64,000 nt of DNA from Varanus komodoensis (Eukaryota > Chordata > Lepidosauria > Squamata > Varanidae), in contig NW_025336481.1 of assembly GCF_004798865.1 (NCBI RefSeq), positions 4,597,550 through 4,661,549 of the forward strand. The letters are read 5' to 3'. Below are positions 1-10,802 of this stretch, piece by piece. How positions within the stretch are numbered: position 1 is the stretch's first letter; every line of letters starts with the position of its first letter. The position numbers and the translations under genes were made by a program. A model generated the notes under the pieces. That model did no database searches. It was not told where the DNA came from and saw only the letters and a list, made by a program, of their open reading frames with translations.

Positions 1-240
1 TGCCCAGCTGCTCAGCAGCTACTGTAGGCAGGCTGGCCGCCTCTGGTGGAGGAGGGAGCACACGGCCAGTGAGACCAGTAGCCACTGCCAACCACCTCCT
101 CCACGAATCTGTCCAATCCCCCTTTAAACCCCTCCAAACTGGTGGCCATCAGCACTTCCGACGGCAGTGAATTCCACAGTTTAACTATACCTTAGGTGAG
201 TAAGTTCTTTCTTCTATCTGTCCCAAGCCTGCCACCAGTC
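1..240 (-). mobile_element. CR1 LINE, 3' coding fragment
   Basis: The minus strand translates to a CR1-type C-terminus containing VKLWNSLPSEVLMATS and GLDRFVEEVVGSGYWSHW, followed by a stop and untranslated sequence that runs off the window edge. This is the region after the reverse transcriptase domain that is typical of CR1. It is 5'-truncated near base 240 and differs in sequence from the other CR1 copies of this window, so it belongs to another subfamily. Confidence 0.75.
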
Positions 241-242
241 AA

Positions 243-310
243 CCTCATGGGAAACAGCATGATGGACCAGCTGGACCTTTGGCCTGATCCAGCAGAGGGA
301 GTCCGGAATG
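243..310 (+). mobile_element. CR1 3' UTR remnant
   Basis: The stretch reads gggaaacagcatgatgg ... ggcctgatccagcag, a form of the 3' untranslated sequence common at CR1 ends in squamates. It lies head to head with the minus-strand copy at the window start. It may be a separate short insertion. Confidence 0.5.
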
Positions 311-2540
311 GCATTTTTGTGCCTGGAAGCAACGCATCTGTGAATATTGGGTGCTGGCAATGTAGCTCCTGCCTTCACACCTGTGTGACCAACGTGGGAA
401 ACATCCCTGGGGTGGATGGGCCCGTAGCCTGACCCAGCTGGGCTGTTCTGCTGCTGATGCTCAAGGCCACGTGCCCCCAGCAAAAGCCTCTTCTTCAGAT
501 TTGCACCCCATCCTTCTCTTCTGAACTTCCTTCCCGAACTGCGATCTGCAGATACTTCCAGCCCATCTGCTTTCAGCAGCAGGGGCTTCTTTGCTGGTGG
601 ACCAAGTACCCCATCGTGGCTTTTAATGCCACGTTTAATCCTGCCAAGACCAGCAGCCTTGCTAGCCAGCTTGAAAGAATGTGTAAGTCTTCCAGCACTT
701 CAGAGCCTGGTTTCTTTTCTTCCCTAAGGAAGATTTCAAAAGCTGTTGGGAGTTGCGTGTGTATTGTTGAGGTGAGGCACAACTGGGGTCGAAATAAAAT
801 CAGTGCTACGAGAATAAGCCCTAACAGAATGGGATTTTACCAAGCGATGCTTATTTGAAGTGGGACTCACCTTCTAGTATGAAACAGAAGTGTTCTTTCT
901 CCTTCGCCTTCCCCTTCCCCTTCCTTTTGTATTTAGTTTGGCTTTGTACGATTTTTAACAAATTTTATATATGTACCACTCAGTTTCAGCCACAAGGAAT
1001 AAGATTCATTACTTTATAGGACACGCAGACACATACGCTGCTCTCTTGGGCTCATGCAAGTACTGGCTTATTTTCCCCATAAAATTCTTAAATCAATGGC
1101 AGGGGAGCATTTTCTTGGTGACTTTGTGAAAGAAAACAAAGGCAAATCCTACAGGAAACATGCTCACATACCTGTAAAAGCCTGAGCCAAAACACTTCAA
1201 TAGAGGCTCATTCCAATGCGTATCCCATGGAGCTTTAAATGATTTTCGAAGAGATCTGTGCAACAAGGTGGAGGAGAACGCAAGGACAACGCAATCTCTG
1301 AAGCACGTACTGCTATTGTTGTTATTCTGACAACTGATCTCATTTCTGCACTGCCCAATAGCTTCCCAGTCTCTGGGAAGCTCATAACACTTCGTACAAA
1401 TACAATACAAAACACAAGTACAATAGAATGACATATGATTGCAATACCAAATTTAAAGCAGAATGTAAAACACTTCGAGCCACTACAACAACTTCCACAG
1501 AGCTTGTTGTGATGTGCCTGAAGTCCTTTCTGACTTGTGAATGATTCTCTTCCAGAATGTCCTGCCCTTGACGGTTCTCGCAAATTCAAGGCTGTGGCTT
1601 CCCGTAAAGAAGTCGCTCCATCTCACAGCTGCTCTTTCTCATTTTCTTCTGCCTTTCAAGAACTAAAGCAAGTTCAGTACAACGAGGCTTGTTTAAAGGA
1701 AAACAAACAAACAAACAAACAGCTGGCAGGAGTCCTTGGCTGATGCTTTTAGAGCTAATGCTTGCCATTCACCGACTCAACATTGAGGCCAGTCTTAACC
1801 TGGTGCTGAATGACAGCACGGTTGGTGTCGGGGGGGCGGGGGGCTTGGTGGAGAGGTCATTCCATAATTGGGGGCTGACACTGGGAAGGCCCTCCTCCTT
1901 CTCCCCCCCCCACTTTCATGTGCAGGAGAGCAGATTTGGCTTTGCAACCCTTTGCCAAATATTCAGAACGGTGGTCCTCTTCCACGTTCCGTGCAGCCAG
2001 CCAGACCCTTTTCCAGGTTACTCCATTGAATGAGCCCTTGGACGCCTTTCCCAATTCCCCTCCTGCTGCCCTGCCAGTAACAACAACAATAATACACACC
2101 CAGTGCAAGTCCCAAGAGGCACTGGTTGTGATTTCCACTGCTGCCATGCGTTGTGCTGTCTTTTCTCTAGGTGGCCATTTCTGGCCAGCTAGAATTAGTG
2201 CCATGGAGGGAAAGAGAAGGAGGCTGGGGAAGCCATTGGAGCGGAGTTAACGCCATGGCCTCACCTGCTGCCTTCCCTCCACCCAGTCCTTCCCCTCTCT
2301 GAGGCCCAGTTGTGACCTCAGGAAGGGGCAGCTGGTGCAGGTTGTTCCACACTGGCTGTGCGGGAGGCGTTCCTATTCTGGACACATGTTCTCAGAAGTC
2401 GGACTCCAAAACATCCCGGGACCTTCCAGATAATGTCTGGAAGCTATAGACTTGCACCGTAAGCATCTCAGTCTGTGTTGGGCTGTTCCTGAAAGCCTCA
2501 CCCATCTTGAGGGATTCAAAACAATAATATCCTATACTTC
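311..2540. other. unassigned sequence
   Basis: No gene or known repeat is recognised. It holds a pyrimidine-rich tract at 895-930, an (ACAA)n microsatellite at 1700-1721, and G- and C-runs near 1830-1850 and 1903-1912. Open frames here lack protein-like composition or splice context. Confidence 0.5.
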
Positions 2541-2559
2541 TGTCAACTTTGGGTTTCCC

Positions 2560-2832
2560 CAGGAATGTGTGTACCTAAGGATACACGTGGAATCCTTTGG
2601 ACTTCGGGCGACTGTTTCCTGACTGAGTCTGAGTTCCCGGCGAGGGTGCTCAGCATTTGTGCAGCACTCCCCGGGAATGGAGCCTGCATGGCACCTACGC
2701 AAGCCAGGACCCACATCGCGTGCTTGGCTTGGGCAAAAGAAGGAGATTGCCAGCCGCCCAACCCTCCCTCTGCAGGTGTTTGCAGACTGTCCCTCAGCTT
2801 GGCTTGCTTTCCAAGAGCAGGCCAAGCTTAAG
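2560..2832 (-). repeat. dispersed repeat X, copy 1 (family unknown)
   Basis: Read on the minus strand, this matches the stretches at 21.5 kb and 62.1 kb. Shared words, in order, are ccaagctgag, agtctgcaaac, a cagaactc-like block, a cttcctctgaag-like block and a gcacaa block. Copies 1 and 2 align best. There is no clear tail, terminal repeat or long open frame. I do not recognise the family. Confidence 0.5.
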
Positions 2833-2909
2833 TGGAAGTCTGATCATGGATTCCATGGGGCTTCATTGCACCCTTTCATACAGTTCCATGTATCTTCCAT
2901 ATAGCCTGA

Positions 2910-3045
2910 AGTGCTGGATCCTACCTCATCTTGGGTGCTAAGCAAGGTCAGGGCTGGTTGTAGTCTGGATGGGTGACCAAAATGTTGTGGATGGTGTAGA
3001 GTTTTGGCTGTGGGTGGTATAAAAATGTAATAATAATAATAATTA
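2910..3045 (+). mobile_element. 5S rRNA-derived SINE with (AAT)n tail
   Basis: Bases 2913-2978 resemble the second half of 5S rRNA: tgggtgctaagcaaggtcag matches the A-box region and tctggatgggtgacc the start of the C box. After an unrelated middle, the tail at 3005-3045 reads gggtggtataaaaatg followed by repeated aat, which is like L2 ends. 5S-derived SINEs are known from squamates. The tail differs from that of the 5S copies at 27.5 and 47.0 kb. Confidence 0.65.
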
Positions 3046-3687
3046 ATCCCCTGTGCTGTTTTTCTTAGCTATTTTAGCTACAGTTCTATCAACATCATCA
3101 GTTGGTGGGAGAATTATTTACTATTAAATTTTTGTCTGACCTCCTCTTGGCATGGATGGCTTTTGCAGACTTAAAATCCCGATATTTTATGGGTGAGAAA
3201 AGCCTCACAGGAGCTAGAAGTGCAGGTCTGGGCAAACACAGAGCATCCGATTGTTTCCAAAAGTTTAGTTCAGCCCTGGATGTTGTTTGCTAAAGACAGA
3301 TGATTTCAGCTATTCTTACGGACAGGATTGTTATGAGGGAAAATGAAAAGCTTTCCTTAAGTAATCATACACTGATGAAAAGTTGAGCTGGAAAAAGGCA
3401 ACAATTCCCCTGAAACTCACTTCAGTTAAAGAACTGAGGATTCTTTAACTACATCCTGAACTTAACACATAAAATACTGGTAAGGCAAATGCACCGTTCA
3501 GATCATGGCACTGAAATATCCTTTTCTGTCTAACCAGGTTGTTTCCTGAACTCTGCAAGACAGAACCAGCTCAAGCGAATTTAAAGTGGGTGAGAAGTTT
3601 CCAGTTGAGCACTAGTGGAATGATCTGTACCACCAATCATAGTTTTTCCCACCTTGGGAAGCTCATGTATGTCCTTTTCATATATGT
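3046..3687. other. unassigned AT-rich sequence
   Basis: No gene, tail or terminal repeat is recognised. Confidence 0.5.
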
Positions 3688-3893
3688 AACATAGAAACAT
3701 AGAAACCGAGCGAGTCAGAAAGGGTCTCCCAGGCCATCTAGTCTGACCCCCGGCTCCAGCCGGCTCCGCTCATGACATGCCCACCATGTGCATGTCCAGC
3801 CTGTCCTTGAACACCCTCACCGATGGGGCCTCAACCACCTCCCGGGAAAGCCCATTCCACACCCTCGGGGTCCTGACTGTCAGGAAGTGCTAT
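3688..3893 (-). mobile_element. CR1 3' end
   Basis: The copy begins (in plus coordinates) with the CR1 terminal repeat aacatagaaacatagaaac and on the minus strand codes RVWNG then FKDRLDMHMVGM. The same subfamily recurs at 8.2, 10.5, 17.7 and 33.0 kb. It is 5'-truncated at about 3893, leaving only the last ~50 codons. Confidence 0.85.
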
Positions 3894-4539
3894 GTATAAC
3901 TCTAAAGCTAATTTGTGTGATTTTAAGAGAAGGTGGGTGGATGCATTTATTACAAACGGTTGTATGTTTGCTTTCGCGCTTAGTTTTCTGAGATATTGTC
4001 CCCTTGGGGAATTTTCCAAGCCTGGGTTGAGCATTGTCCAGTGCTGGTGGTCAAGCTATGCCTTTACCCAGAGCATTCTGACATCTGGCACCGCCAGCTA
4101 CTCTATCCTTGGCCGTACATTTGACTAGAAGGCAGACCAGGAGTTTCCTTGCCTCTGTGTACAAAGAAGGAACACGAGCACAGCCTCTATGTCTATTAAA
4201 ATCAGCCTTCACTCAGATTCTCATCTCTGTGAAGTCCAGCCCCATGGCTACAAAACACCTGAAAGAATTCATGGGCATCCATATTTCTGAGGTTCATCGG
4301 GAAGGAATCCCATGGCCATACGTTGGGCAACTCCAGAATTTTAAGCCATAAGGAGATTGCACCAACTTTTCTGTGCTCCTCACAGCGGTTCATTATCGTT
4401 ATCCGTGTGAACTGGCTTTCCTTATATCACCATGAGGGCTCCAAAGTCCCATTTAAAGATGGCATGTGGAATACCAATCTGCCAGTTGGGTACCACGAGC
4501 AGATGCAGTGATTACATCAGTGTTATTTAGCTTTGGTTT
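3894..4539. other. unassigned sequence
   Basis: No recognised gene or repeat. The open frames here overlap on both strands and show no family resemblance. Confidence 0.5.
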
Positions 4540-4960
4540 CTCTGCATTTCTGGGCTGTCACAAGAAATTCGGGGAGGGGGCACACAAAGGCCTTGCCTGA
4601 CCCGGAAGCATGCAGGCTGGCAGCTCACTCTTTTCTTCCACCCGGTCTCTGCACATACAATAAAGGCAGCTGTTTGGAACAGGGCCGTCTGCTATAGAAA
4701 GAGGGCAAGAGGGCAGAGAATAATTTATTTACTCTGCACAATGTGCTGTTTGAGCAGACTCCCAAACAAAATCCAGGCGGAAGCTGTTCTTGGACCGGGG
4801 AGGAGTTTTGTAGGGGGTCAGTAAATGGATTATGTACCCTGCCACAGTCTGGCTTTTAATTGATGTGTGGGAGGGGGAGAGAATGGGCTGTGAAGTCTCT
4901 GTCTAATTACATTAAGGATTCTCTTACTAGTGTGATTATAAACTCTTCTCTCTCTCTTCC
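4540..4960. other. candidate conserved non-coding block
   Basis: The block is free of recognisable repeats and rich in homeodomain-like words: aataatttatttac near 4720, cttttaattgatg near 4853 and gtctaattacattaagg near 4901. No long open frame crosses it. This composition is usual for distal enhancers of developmental genes, but conservation cannot be judged from one sequence. Confidence 0.3.
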
Positions 4961-4973
4961 TGTTCACAAGGAT

Positions 4974-5798
4974 AAAAAAAAAAAAAATCATTTTCAAAGT
5001 TAGGAGAAGTCAGCCAAATGGCTTTGCTTTTATTTCAAAACCAGAGTCCATTTCAAAAACCCACTATCCTTTCTCAGAACTCATCCCCCAGCCACCGACC
5101 TCTAGTTCTTTTCCTTTGCAACGTCCCTTTGGGAAGCTTTGCTTTAAATGCACAAATATACTAATCTCTTTTTAAATTGCAGTGCTGGATGAGTGGAACA
5201 GCCAGGCTTGCGACTCAGAAAGAATGCTAACAAGGGTGTTTTTCTTCTTTTTAATTCCTTTACTAAATGACCACTTTCTCCTTAGCATGACAGCACTGTC
5301 TGAAGGGCAAGCTTCCAATTTGAAGAGAGATGCCATGATGACTTTTGATACTTCCATTAGAGATGGACTTAGCAATCAAGCCTGCCGGTGTTGCATCTGG
5401 CGCCTTTCGAAAGATGAGAATCTTTTCATGGCTGCGGCTGCGGGAGGAGGCAGACTAATACCTATCAACCATCCCCCTCTTCTTAAATATATGCTTAGTA
5501 ATTATATTAGAGGAATGGACAGGGGCAGAGCATTGCTCTCTTTTCATAATACAAGGACTAAAGGAGATCTGTAATGCTTCAGACAGCGGGTTTCACATTT
5601 GGGTTTTGGGTATCAGATTTTGGTTGATGTTCCTTGTATTTTTGTTCCTTTGTTTTGCTCTAAAATGTGCTTTGACTCAGTTGCTTGAGTCACCTGGAAT
5701 TATTTGCCATCAACAACCCCTGTGTAATGGGTTTGAACCTTCTTTCAGGTCCTGATACAATGCAGTCCCAGATCAGGACATGGAAGTGGGCCTTCCAA
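4974..5798. other. unassigned sequence with A-run
   Basis: An A-run lies at about 4974-4987. A 130-codon plus-strand frame from 5182 shows no known domain and no flanking exon structure beyond a chance ttgcag just upstream, so I do not call a gene. Confidence 0.45.
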
Positions 5799-5800
5799 AC

Positions 5801-5802
5801 AT

Positions 5803-5841
<39 letters not shown>

Positions 5842-6175
5842 TTCACATATTTATAGGCTGCCTATAACTGCCAAAAGGGCTTCCTAGGTGGCTTACAACA
5901 TATTACACACACACACATAACATTAAAACTTATTTAAAAACTTAAAAGATTGAAAACATCAATACAGTAGCTCTCTAAAAAAGGCCACGGCATTCAAAAT
6001 GGTTAAGTATTTTTTTTGAAAGGTATGTCTTCACCTGGCACTGAAAAGAAAATAGAGATGGCACCAGGTGAATTTCCCTGGAAGGGGAGCTCCAGCGATG
6101 GGGAGCAGCAGTGGAAAAGACCCTTCCTTACATGGGTAAATAAAACCAGCAAGTGTTACACTGGCTGTGGAAAGA
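5801..6175 (-). mobile_element. L2 LINE 3' end with (ATTT)n tail
   Basis: The tail is (ATTT)n at 5801-5842. The minus strand then gives gtaagccacctaggaag and the C-terminal coding words for the 'RRAF...LWN...' region; on the plus strand these appear as cacctggcactgaaaag and ggcaccaggtgaatttccct. It is the same subfamily as the copies at 41.6 and 53.1 kb. Confidence 0.8.
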
Positions 6176-7639
6176 TCGACAACTACCTTGGCCTGAATGA
6201 TGGAATGCTGTGCAATACATAATGTGTAAGAAATTCAGATGAAAGGTGTGTGAAACTGTTGAGAAAAGAACAGAGACTGCTTTGAGGGACTGCATGCGCC
6301 TCACAATTCATTCTCGCGAAGGACTTATGCAGATTTGGGGTGAGCTAGCACCAAATCTTTTTGCCTAGCAATTCAGGAACATGCAGATGCTTGGCCCCTG
6401 GCGCTTTCTTGCCAGTTGATGTCCCTGGGAGTGGCCAGACACCCAGAACACACATGACACTTGGGGAACACAGGGGCAGATCTTTTAGATCTGCTTTCTC
6501 TGGGATCTACAGATCTACAGGGGCTGAATAATCCCCTGCTGAAATAGAGAAATGCTGAGCTTTGCCACGGGGATTCTGGGCATTAATTCCTATTCGCTGA
6601 AGTGGGTAAACAGTAGGTGTGTTTGTTGGCGATGCCAGGGAAACATGAAGGGGATTCCAACGAGTTTGGATGTCTGCGAGTCCAACCTGTGGGTTCCAAA
6701 GTGGATTGGCTTTTTCCAAATTCCATGGACTTGTAAAACTTTTTTTTTAATGGGGGCAGTGAGATGTCAGCAAATGCACTACTGCACACTTGTGCAAAAG
6801 TGCATGAATATAGATGTGCATTTGCAAACAGGAATGACATTCTAATACACCTCAAAAAGGAAATCAAAGCAAACCAAAATCCAGAGCAGCTCTGCTCCCC
6901 CATTCCATCAATGGGTGGACAATGGAATGAAAAAGGCTGAACAATTCATGAAACAAAAACAGGGCAGATGTAACAAAATGCAAACAGTCCTGGTATTCAT
7001 AACTGAAATTGCTGTTTAAATGGGGGGCTTTGAGCTATGCTGGTCGCCTGGATTGGGCTTAGCAATTCCGGTTGCTTCGCAGCAGCAAAAGCTGTTCCTG
7101 GAACTGGAACCTGCAATGCTAGAACACACACAGTGGCTGCTGGCCACGACCTGGAGCAAGATATAATGGAACACTCTCAAAAGCCCACATTTTTGTGGAC
7201 CCCCAGGGAACCCTGCTCAGTGACCTCATCCTCGAATGAACTTGATTTAATTAAAGAAAGGCCAAAAGATAGGGACTTTCCTTGGCACCGCTAATCCACA
7301 GGAAGAAGTGGGAAATTTTGCACGTAGAATAAATGTGTGCTTGTTTATGTTACCCTGTTGGTTAAATAAGTGTATTGTGCTTGATGGGGGGACTGCTACC
7401 CAAACAGAGCCCAGGTCCTGGCTTTCCATGGGGGGCCACTTGATCTGGTACTTACACTAAAAACAAGAGAATGAGGCTTAGATGCTAAATCTGGCATTGA
7501 GTGCCGAGCCGCAATTTACAGTTCCATTTCTTCCTGATGCAGGAGGAATCTGGGGATTGGAATTCAAGGAGGAGGAGGAGGTGAAAAGGAAGTAGAGAAG
7601 GAAGACATGGGAAAAGGATTTCAACTGCTGCAGTTTGTT
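6176..7639. other. unassigned sequence
   Basis: No gene is recognised. The AT-rich part around 6760-6850 has words such as gtgcatttgcaaa that may belong to the old dispersed repeat seen at 17.5 and 35.4 kb, but alignment is too weak to call. Confidence 0.45.
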
Positions 7640-7800
7640 CTTAGCCCACGGGTCTGAACAGAGCAACACGAGAGCGGAATCCATCTGCTCCTGGAGTCCA
7701 TCTAGTCTTGCATCCTGTTTCCCAGGGTGACCAATAAGTGCTTCTGGGAAGTCCACCCAACAGGTTTTGAAGGCAACAGCCATCCCCACTTTTATACCTT
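7640..7800 (-). mobile_element. CR1 3' UTR fragment
   Basis: On the minus strand it reads gggaaacaggatgcaagact then agatggact, the CR1 3' untranslated motif also present near base 250. Both ends are degraded. Confidence 0.5.
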
Positions 7801-8164
7801 CCGCACCTGGGATTCAGAGGCATAGTGCCTTCGCACGTGGAAATGTCACTGATTTGGGTCTCCTCAATCTAGGTGACCGATGAAGGATGGGATGGCAGCT
7901 GGGTAGAACCAGTAACTGGATACTGACTCCTGAGAGATTGATTCAGTTGTCACCGGATCATGAATTTACCCAACCACACACTTTTGAGCCAATATGGGGG
8001 GAAAATGCAGTTTGCCTGCAATATTCACACTTCTTTGAATTTCGTAAGAAGTTCTCTCTTATAAACATGCGTACAAAAATTTTAGGAAAAAGTTCACAGT
8101 AAGCAAGTTCACAAAAAGGTTTACTGTGTCAAAAATAAAGTTAGCATTGATTATATTAGGAAAT

Positions 8165-8530
8165 TAGAAACATAGAAACAGAGAGAGTCAGAAGGGGCCT
8201 CCCGGGCCATCCAGTCTGACCCCCGGCTCCAACCAGCTCTGCTCGTGACATGCCCACCATGTGGACGTCCAGCCTATCCTTGAACACCCACACCGATGGG
8301 GCCTCAACGACCTCTCGTGGAAGCCCATTCCGCACCCTCGGGGTCCTAACCGTCAGGAAGTGCTTCCTGGCATCCAAATGGAGCCTGGGTTCCCTGAGCT
8401 TTGCTCCGTTGGAGCGTGTCCTGCCTTCCTCTGTAGGGGAGGACAGGTCTCTACCCACCTCTGTGTGACAGCCCCTCACGTACCTGTATGTTGCCAACAG
8501 ATCCCCTCGGAGTCTCCTCTCAGAAGAGTA
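8165..8530 (-). mobile_element. CR1 3' end
   Basis: Terminal gaaacatagaaac lies at the left edge. The minus strand codes RRLRGDLLATYRYVRG, then [11 protein letters not shown], then [12 protein letters not shown] and [13 protein letters not shown] in one frame, ~120 codons. It is truncated at its 5' side around 8530. It is one of the best preserved of the five copies of this subfamily. Confidence 0.9.
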
Positions 8531-9364
8531 CACAAAAATAAAAGCAAGTTTTCATACAGGCCTTAACAATTCCAATAGATGTTCAATGTTTGGGATGAGC
8601 TGCCTTAAGATTGAAAAAAAATCCATGTTTACAGACCTAACTTGTGAAATGCAGCCAACATTAACCCTCACTCGTTGGCAGGGGTTCAAGCAGGAATGCG
8701 GGAAAAGACATCTTAGAAGGAGCACAAAATGGGCCTTCCCGTGTCTACCCATATCCCAAGCTGAGTAGTTCCTTTTTTCTAACTTTGTCTTCCCCAGAGC
8801 CCACAGTTTTCACTTCCTGATTGAGAATCTTGCTCAGCATTGCCAAACAGATGGCACATCCTTCTACAAAGAGAGCCAAAAGATGCTGCATGGCAAATTG
8901 ATAAAGCTCATGGAGTGATTTCAGCTCACTGTGGGAGGCCGACGCGAGGCCTGCGAAAGGACACAGACGCTCTGCAACAGATTCTCAAGGGAAATGGGAA
9001 GGGCTGCCAGCTTTCTCTGGGGTTATGGATCCTTGTGCGAGATTGCCGTGCCAAAACTGAATTGTGGAAGTGGAATGTCACTTTGCGACAGCAGCTAATG
9101 TATGCAAAGGTACTTGATGTGCGTAATAGATGGAGCTACCTGGCCACAGAGCTTTTCAGAATTAGGAAATACAAACAGCCGTGTCTCAAATACATGTTGG
9201 GTAGAAAAGCATCCCTCGGTTCATCGGATCTGGATGGTTTTCAACAGATACTGAGAAATTGGGCATGCCTTGCTGTTTAGCTTTCAATCTGAAGTTGCCA
9301 TGGACCTTTTGGCTGGGGTGCTGATAATTCAAATGTCCTTTTTTGGTTGAGACAAAGAAGTCAC
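8531..9364. other. unassigned sequence
   Basis: A 146-codon plus-strand open frame (8840-9280) is present but has no recognisable domain, no intron signals and no repeat match; it is probably chance. Confidence 0.45.
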
Positions 9365-9590
9365 AGAAAGAACTATGGGTCAGTAGTCGAGCATGTGTCC
9401 CATGCAAAAACAAGCAAACCAACAAACAGTCCCCTCAAACTCTCAAGTTCAATCTCCAGCACTACCAGGCGGGGCTGGAAAGAAGCTGACTGGGAGCCTG
9501 GAGCCTTGTCACCGATCCGTGTGGATGATACTGCACTAGATGGTCTGATGGGTCGATATTGCTGTAGGTAGCCTTCCATGTTCTCCTTCA
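9365..9590 (+). mobile_element. tRNA-derived SINE (squamate type)
   Basis: The head retains a tRNA-like part ending in agttcaatctcc (B-box-like). The body reads ggcggggctggaaagaagc and actgcactagatggtctgatggg, and the end tagccttccatgttctc. This layout matches a widespread squamate SINE with a gcttcctatgttc end. A second copy lies at 55.7 kb. Confidence 0.65.
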
Positions 9591-9824
9591 AGGAATTCTT
9601 GTCCCATTGGATGGTTAGGAGACATATCACAATAGCACCTATTTTGAAGTGAGACAGGCTTCGGTCCGGCTAGTGCCTGGATGCGGGGCCACCACCAGCC
9701 ACCCATCCATATGCTACCTTGTGCCTTAGAAAAGTAGAATATGGAAATAAATGAGATTTAAGATTAATGTCAACACATGTTTTAAAAAACCCTGACATTT
9801 TCAGTCTGATTTGGCTTTTAAATG

Positions 9825-10275
9825 TCTTCCTGTTACGTGCTGTCAAGCCGTCTTTGACTTATGGCCAACCCTATGTATGGATGCCCGCCAAAAGTCCCAT
9901 ACTTGACAACCCTGCTGTGTTCTTCCAAGTCCAAGGCAGTGGCTTCCTGGATGGAGCACATCCATATCACCTTTGGTCTTCCTCTTCTTCTGCCTCTGAC
10001 ATTCTCTAGCAAGATGGTCTTCTCCAGGGAGTCTTATCTTCTCATGATGTACCTACCCCAAGTAGCACAGTTTTGTCCTTCTTGCTTCCAGGGCAAGTTC
10101 TGGCTTGATTTGCTTTACAATCCACTCGTTCATCTTTCTGTCAGCTCAGGGTATTCGTAAAGCTCTCCTCCAGCACAATGTTTCAAACACACCAATTTTC
10201 TTCCTGTCAGGTTTCTTTACTGTCCAGCTTTCACACCCATACATTGTAATTTGGAACTCTCAGTCTTCTTCTAAC
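9825..10275 (-). mobile_element. RTE/Bov-B-like LINE 3' end
   Basis: The minus strand carries the RTE C-terminal words for 'GCESWTVKK' (plus strand ctgtccagctttcacaccca) and ends in cataagtcaaagacggcttgac, the typical Bov-B/RTE end. It is decayed. It belongs to the same group as the copies at 14.1, 19.7 and 49 kb, and is distinct from the Bov-B copies at 30.4, 37.1 and 48.4 kb. Confidence 0.75.
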
Positions 10276-10378
10276 TGTATGTTATTTTGAAAGGAGTTTA
10301 ACCATACTGATCCCTAGCAATAGGTGATATACTTCACTGGGTGGGGAAATATCCTACATATATTTATTGTACGTGGAA

Positions 10379-10383
10379 ACACA

Positions 10384-10416
<33 letters not shown>
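10379..10416. repeat. (CA)n microsatellite
   Basis: About 18 CA units with one interruption near the left end. Confidence 0.95.
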
Positions 10417-10417
<1 letters not shown>

Positions 10418-10490
10418 CACTGAGATTACTCTGCATATACCTGTCTGCCCCCAGTCCACTCACTCCCTGGAGCATTGTCATCCATTATGT

Positions 10491-10547
10491 TGTTTTTCCC
10501 ACAATGCCCCTGATAGATCCTCCATCTGGGGCATTGTGGGAAAAACA
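10491..10547. repeat. perfect 20-bp inverted repeat, 17-bp spacer
   Basis: Left arm tgtttttcccacaatgcccc (10491-10510) is the exact reverse complement of the right arm ggggcattgtgggaaaaaca (10528-10547). The right arm's last bases run into the aaacatagaaac terminus of the CR1 copy that follows. It would form a strong hairpin. See findings. Confidence 0.95.
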
Positions 10548-10802
10548 TAGAAACAGAGCGAGTCAGAAGGGGTCTCCCGGGCCATCTAGTCTGACCTCTG
10601 GCTCCAGCTGGCTCTGCTCTCGACATGCCCACCATGTGCACGTCCAGTCTATCCTTGAACACCCGCAACGATGGGGTCTCAACGACCTCCCGTGGAAGCC
10701 CATTCCACGCCCTGGGGGTCCTGACTGTCAGGAAGTGCTTCCTAGCATCCAAATGGAACCTTGGCTCCCTGAGCTTTGCTCCGTTGGAGTGCGTCCTTCC
10801 AA
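10541..10802 (-). mobile_element. CR1 3' end
   Basis: Terminal aaacatagaaacagagcgag is followed on the minus strand by coding for [23 protein letters not shown] and [13 protein letters not shown]. It is truncated at ~10802. The minus-strand frame stays open across the whole copy, as at 8.2 kb. Confidence 0.9.

Noticed and set aside
8840-9280. 146-codon plus-strand open frame
   Set aside because: No similarity to any family I know, no neighbouring exon signals; composition not protein-like.
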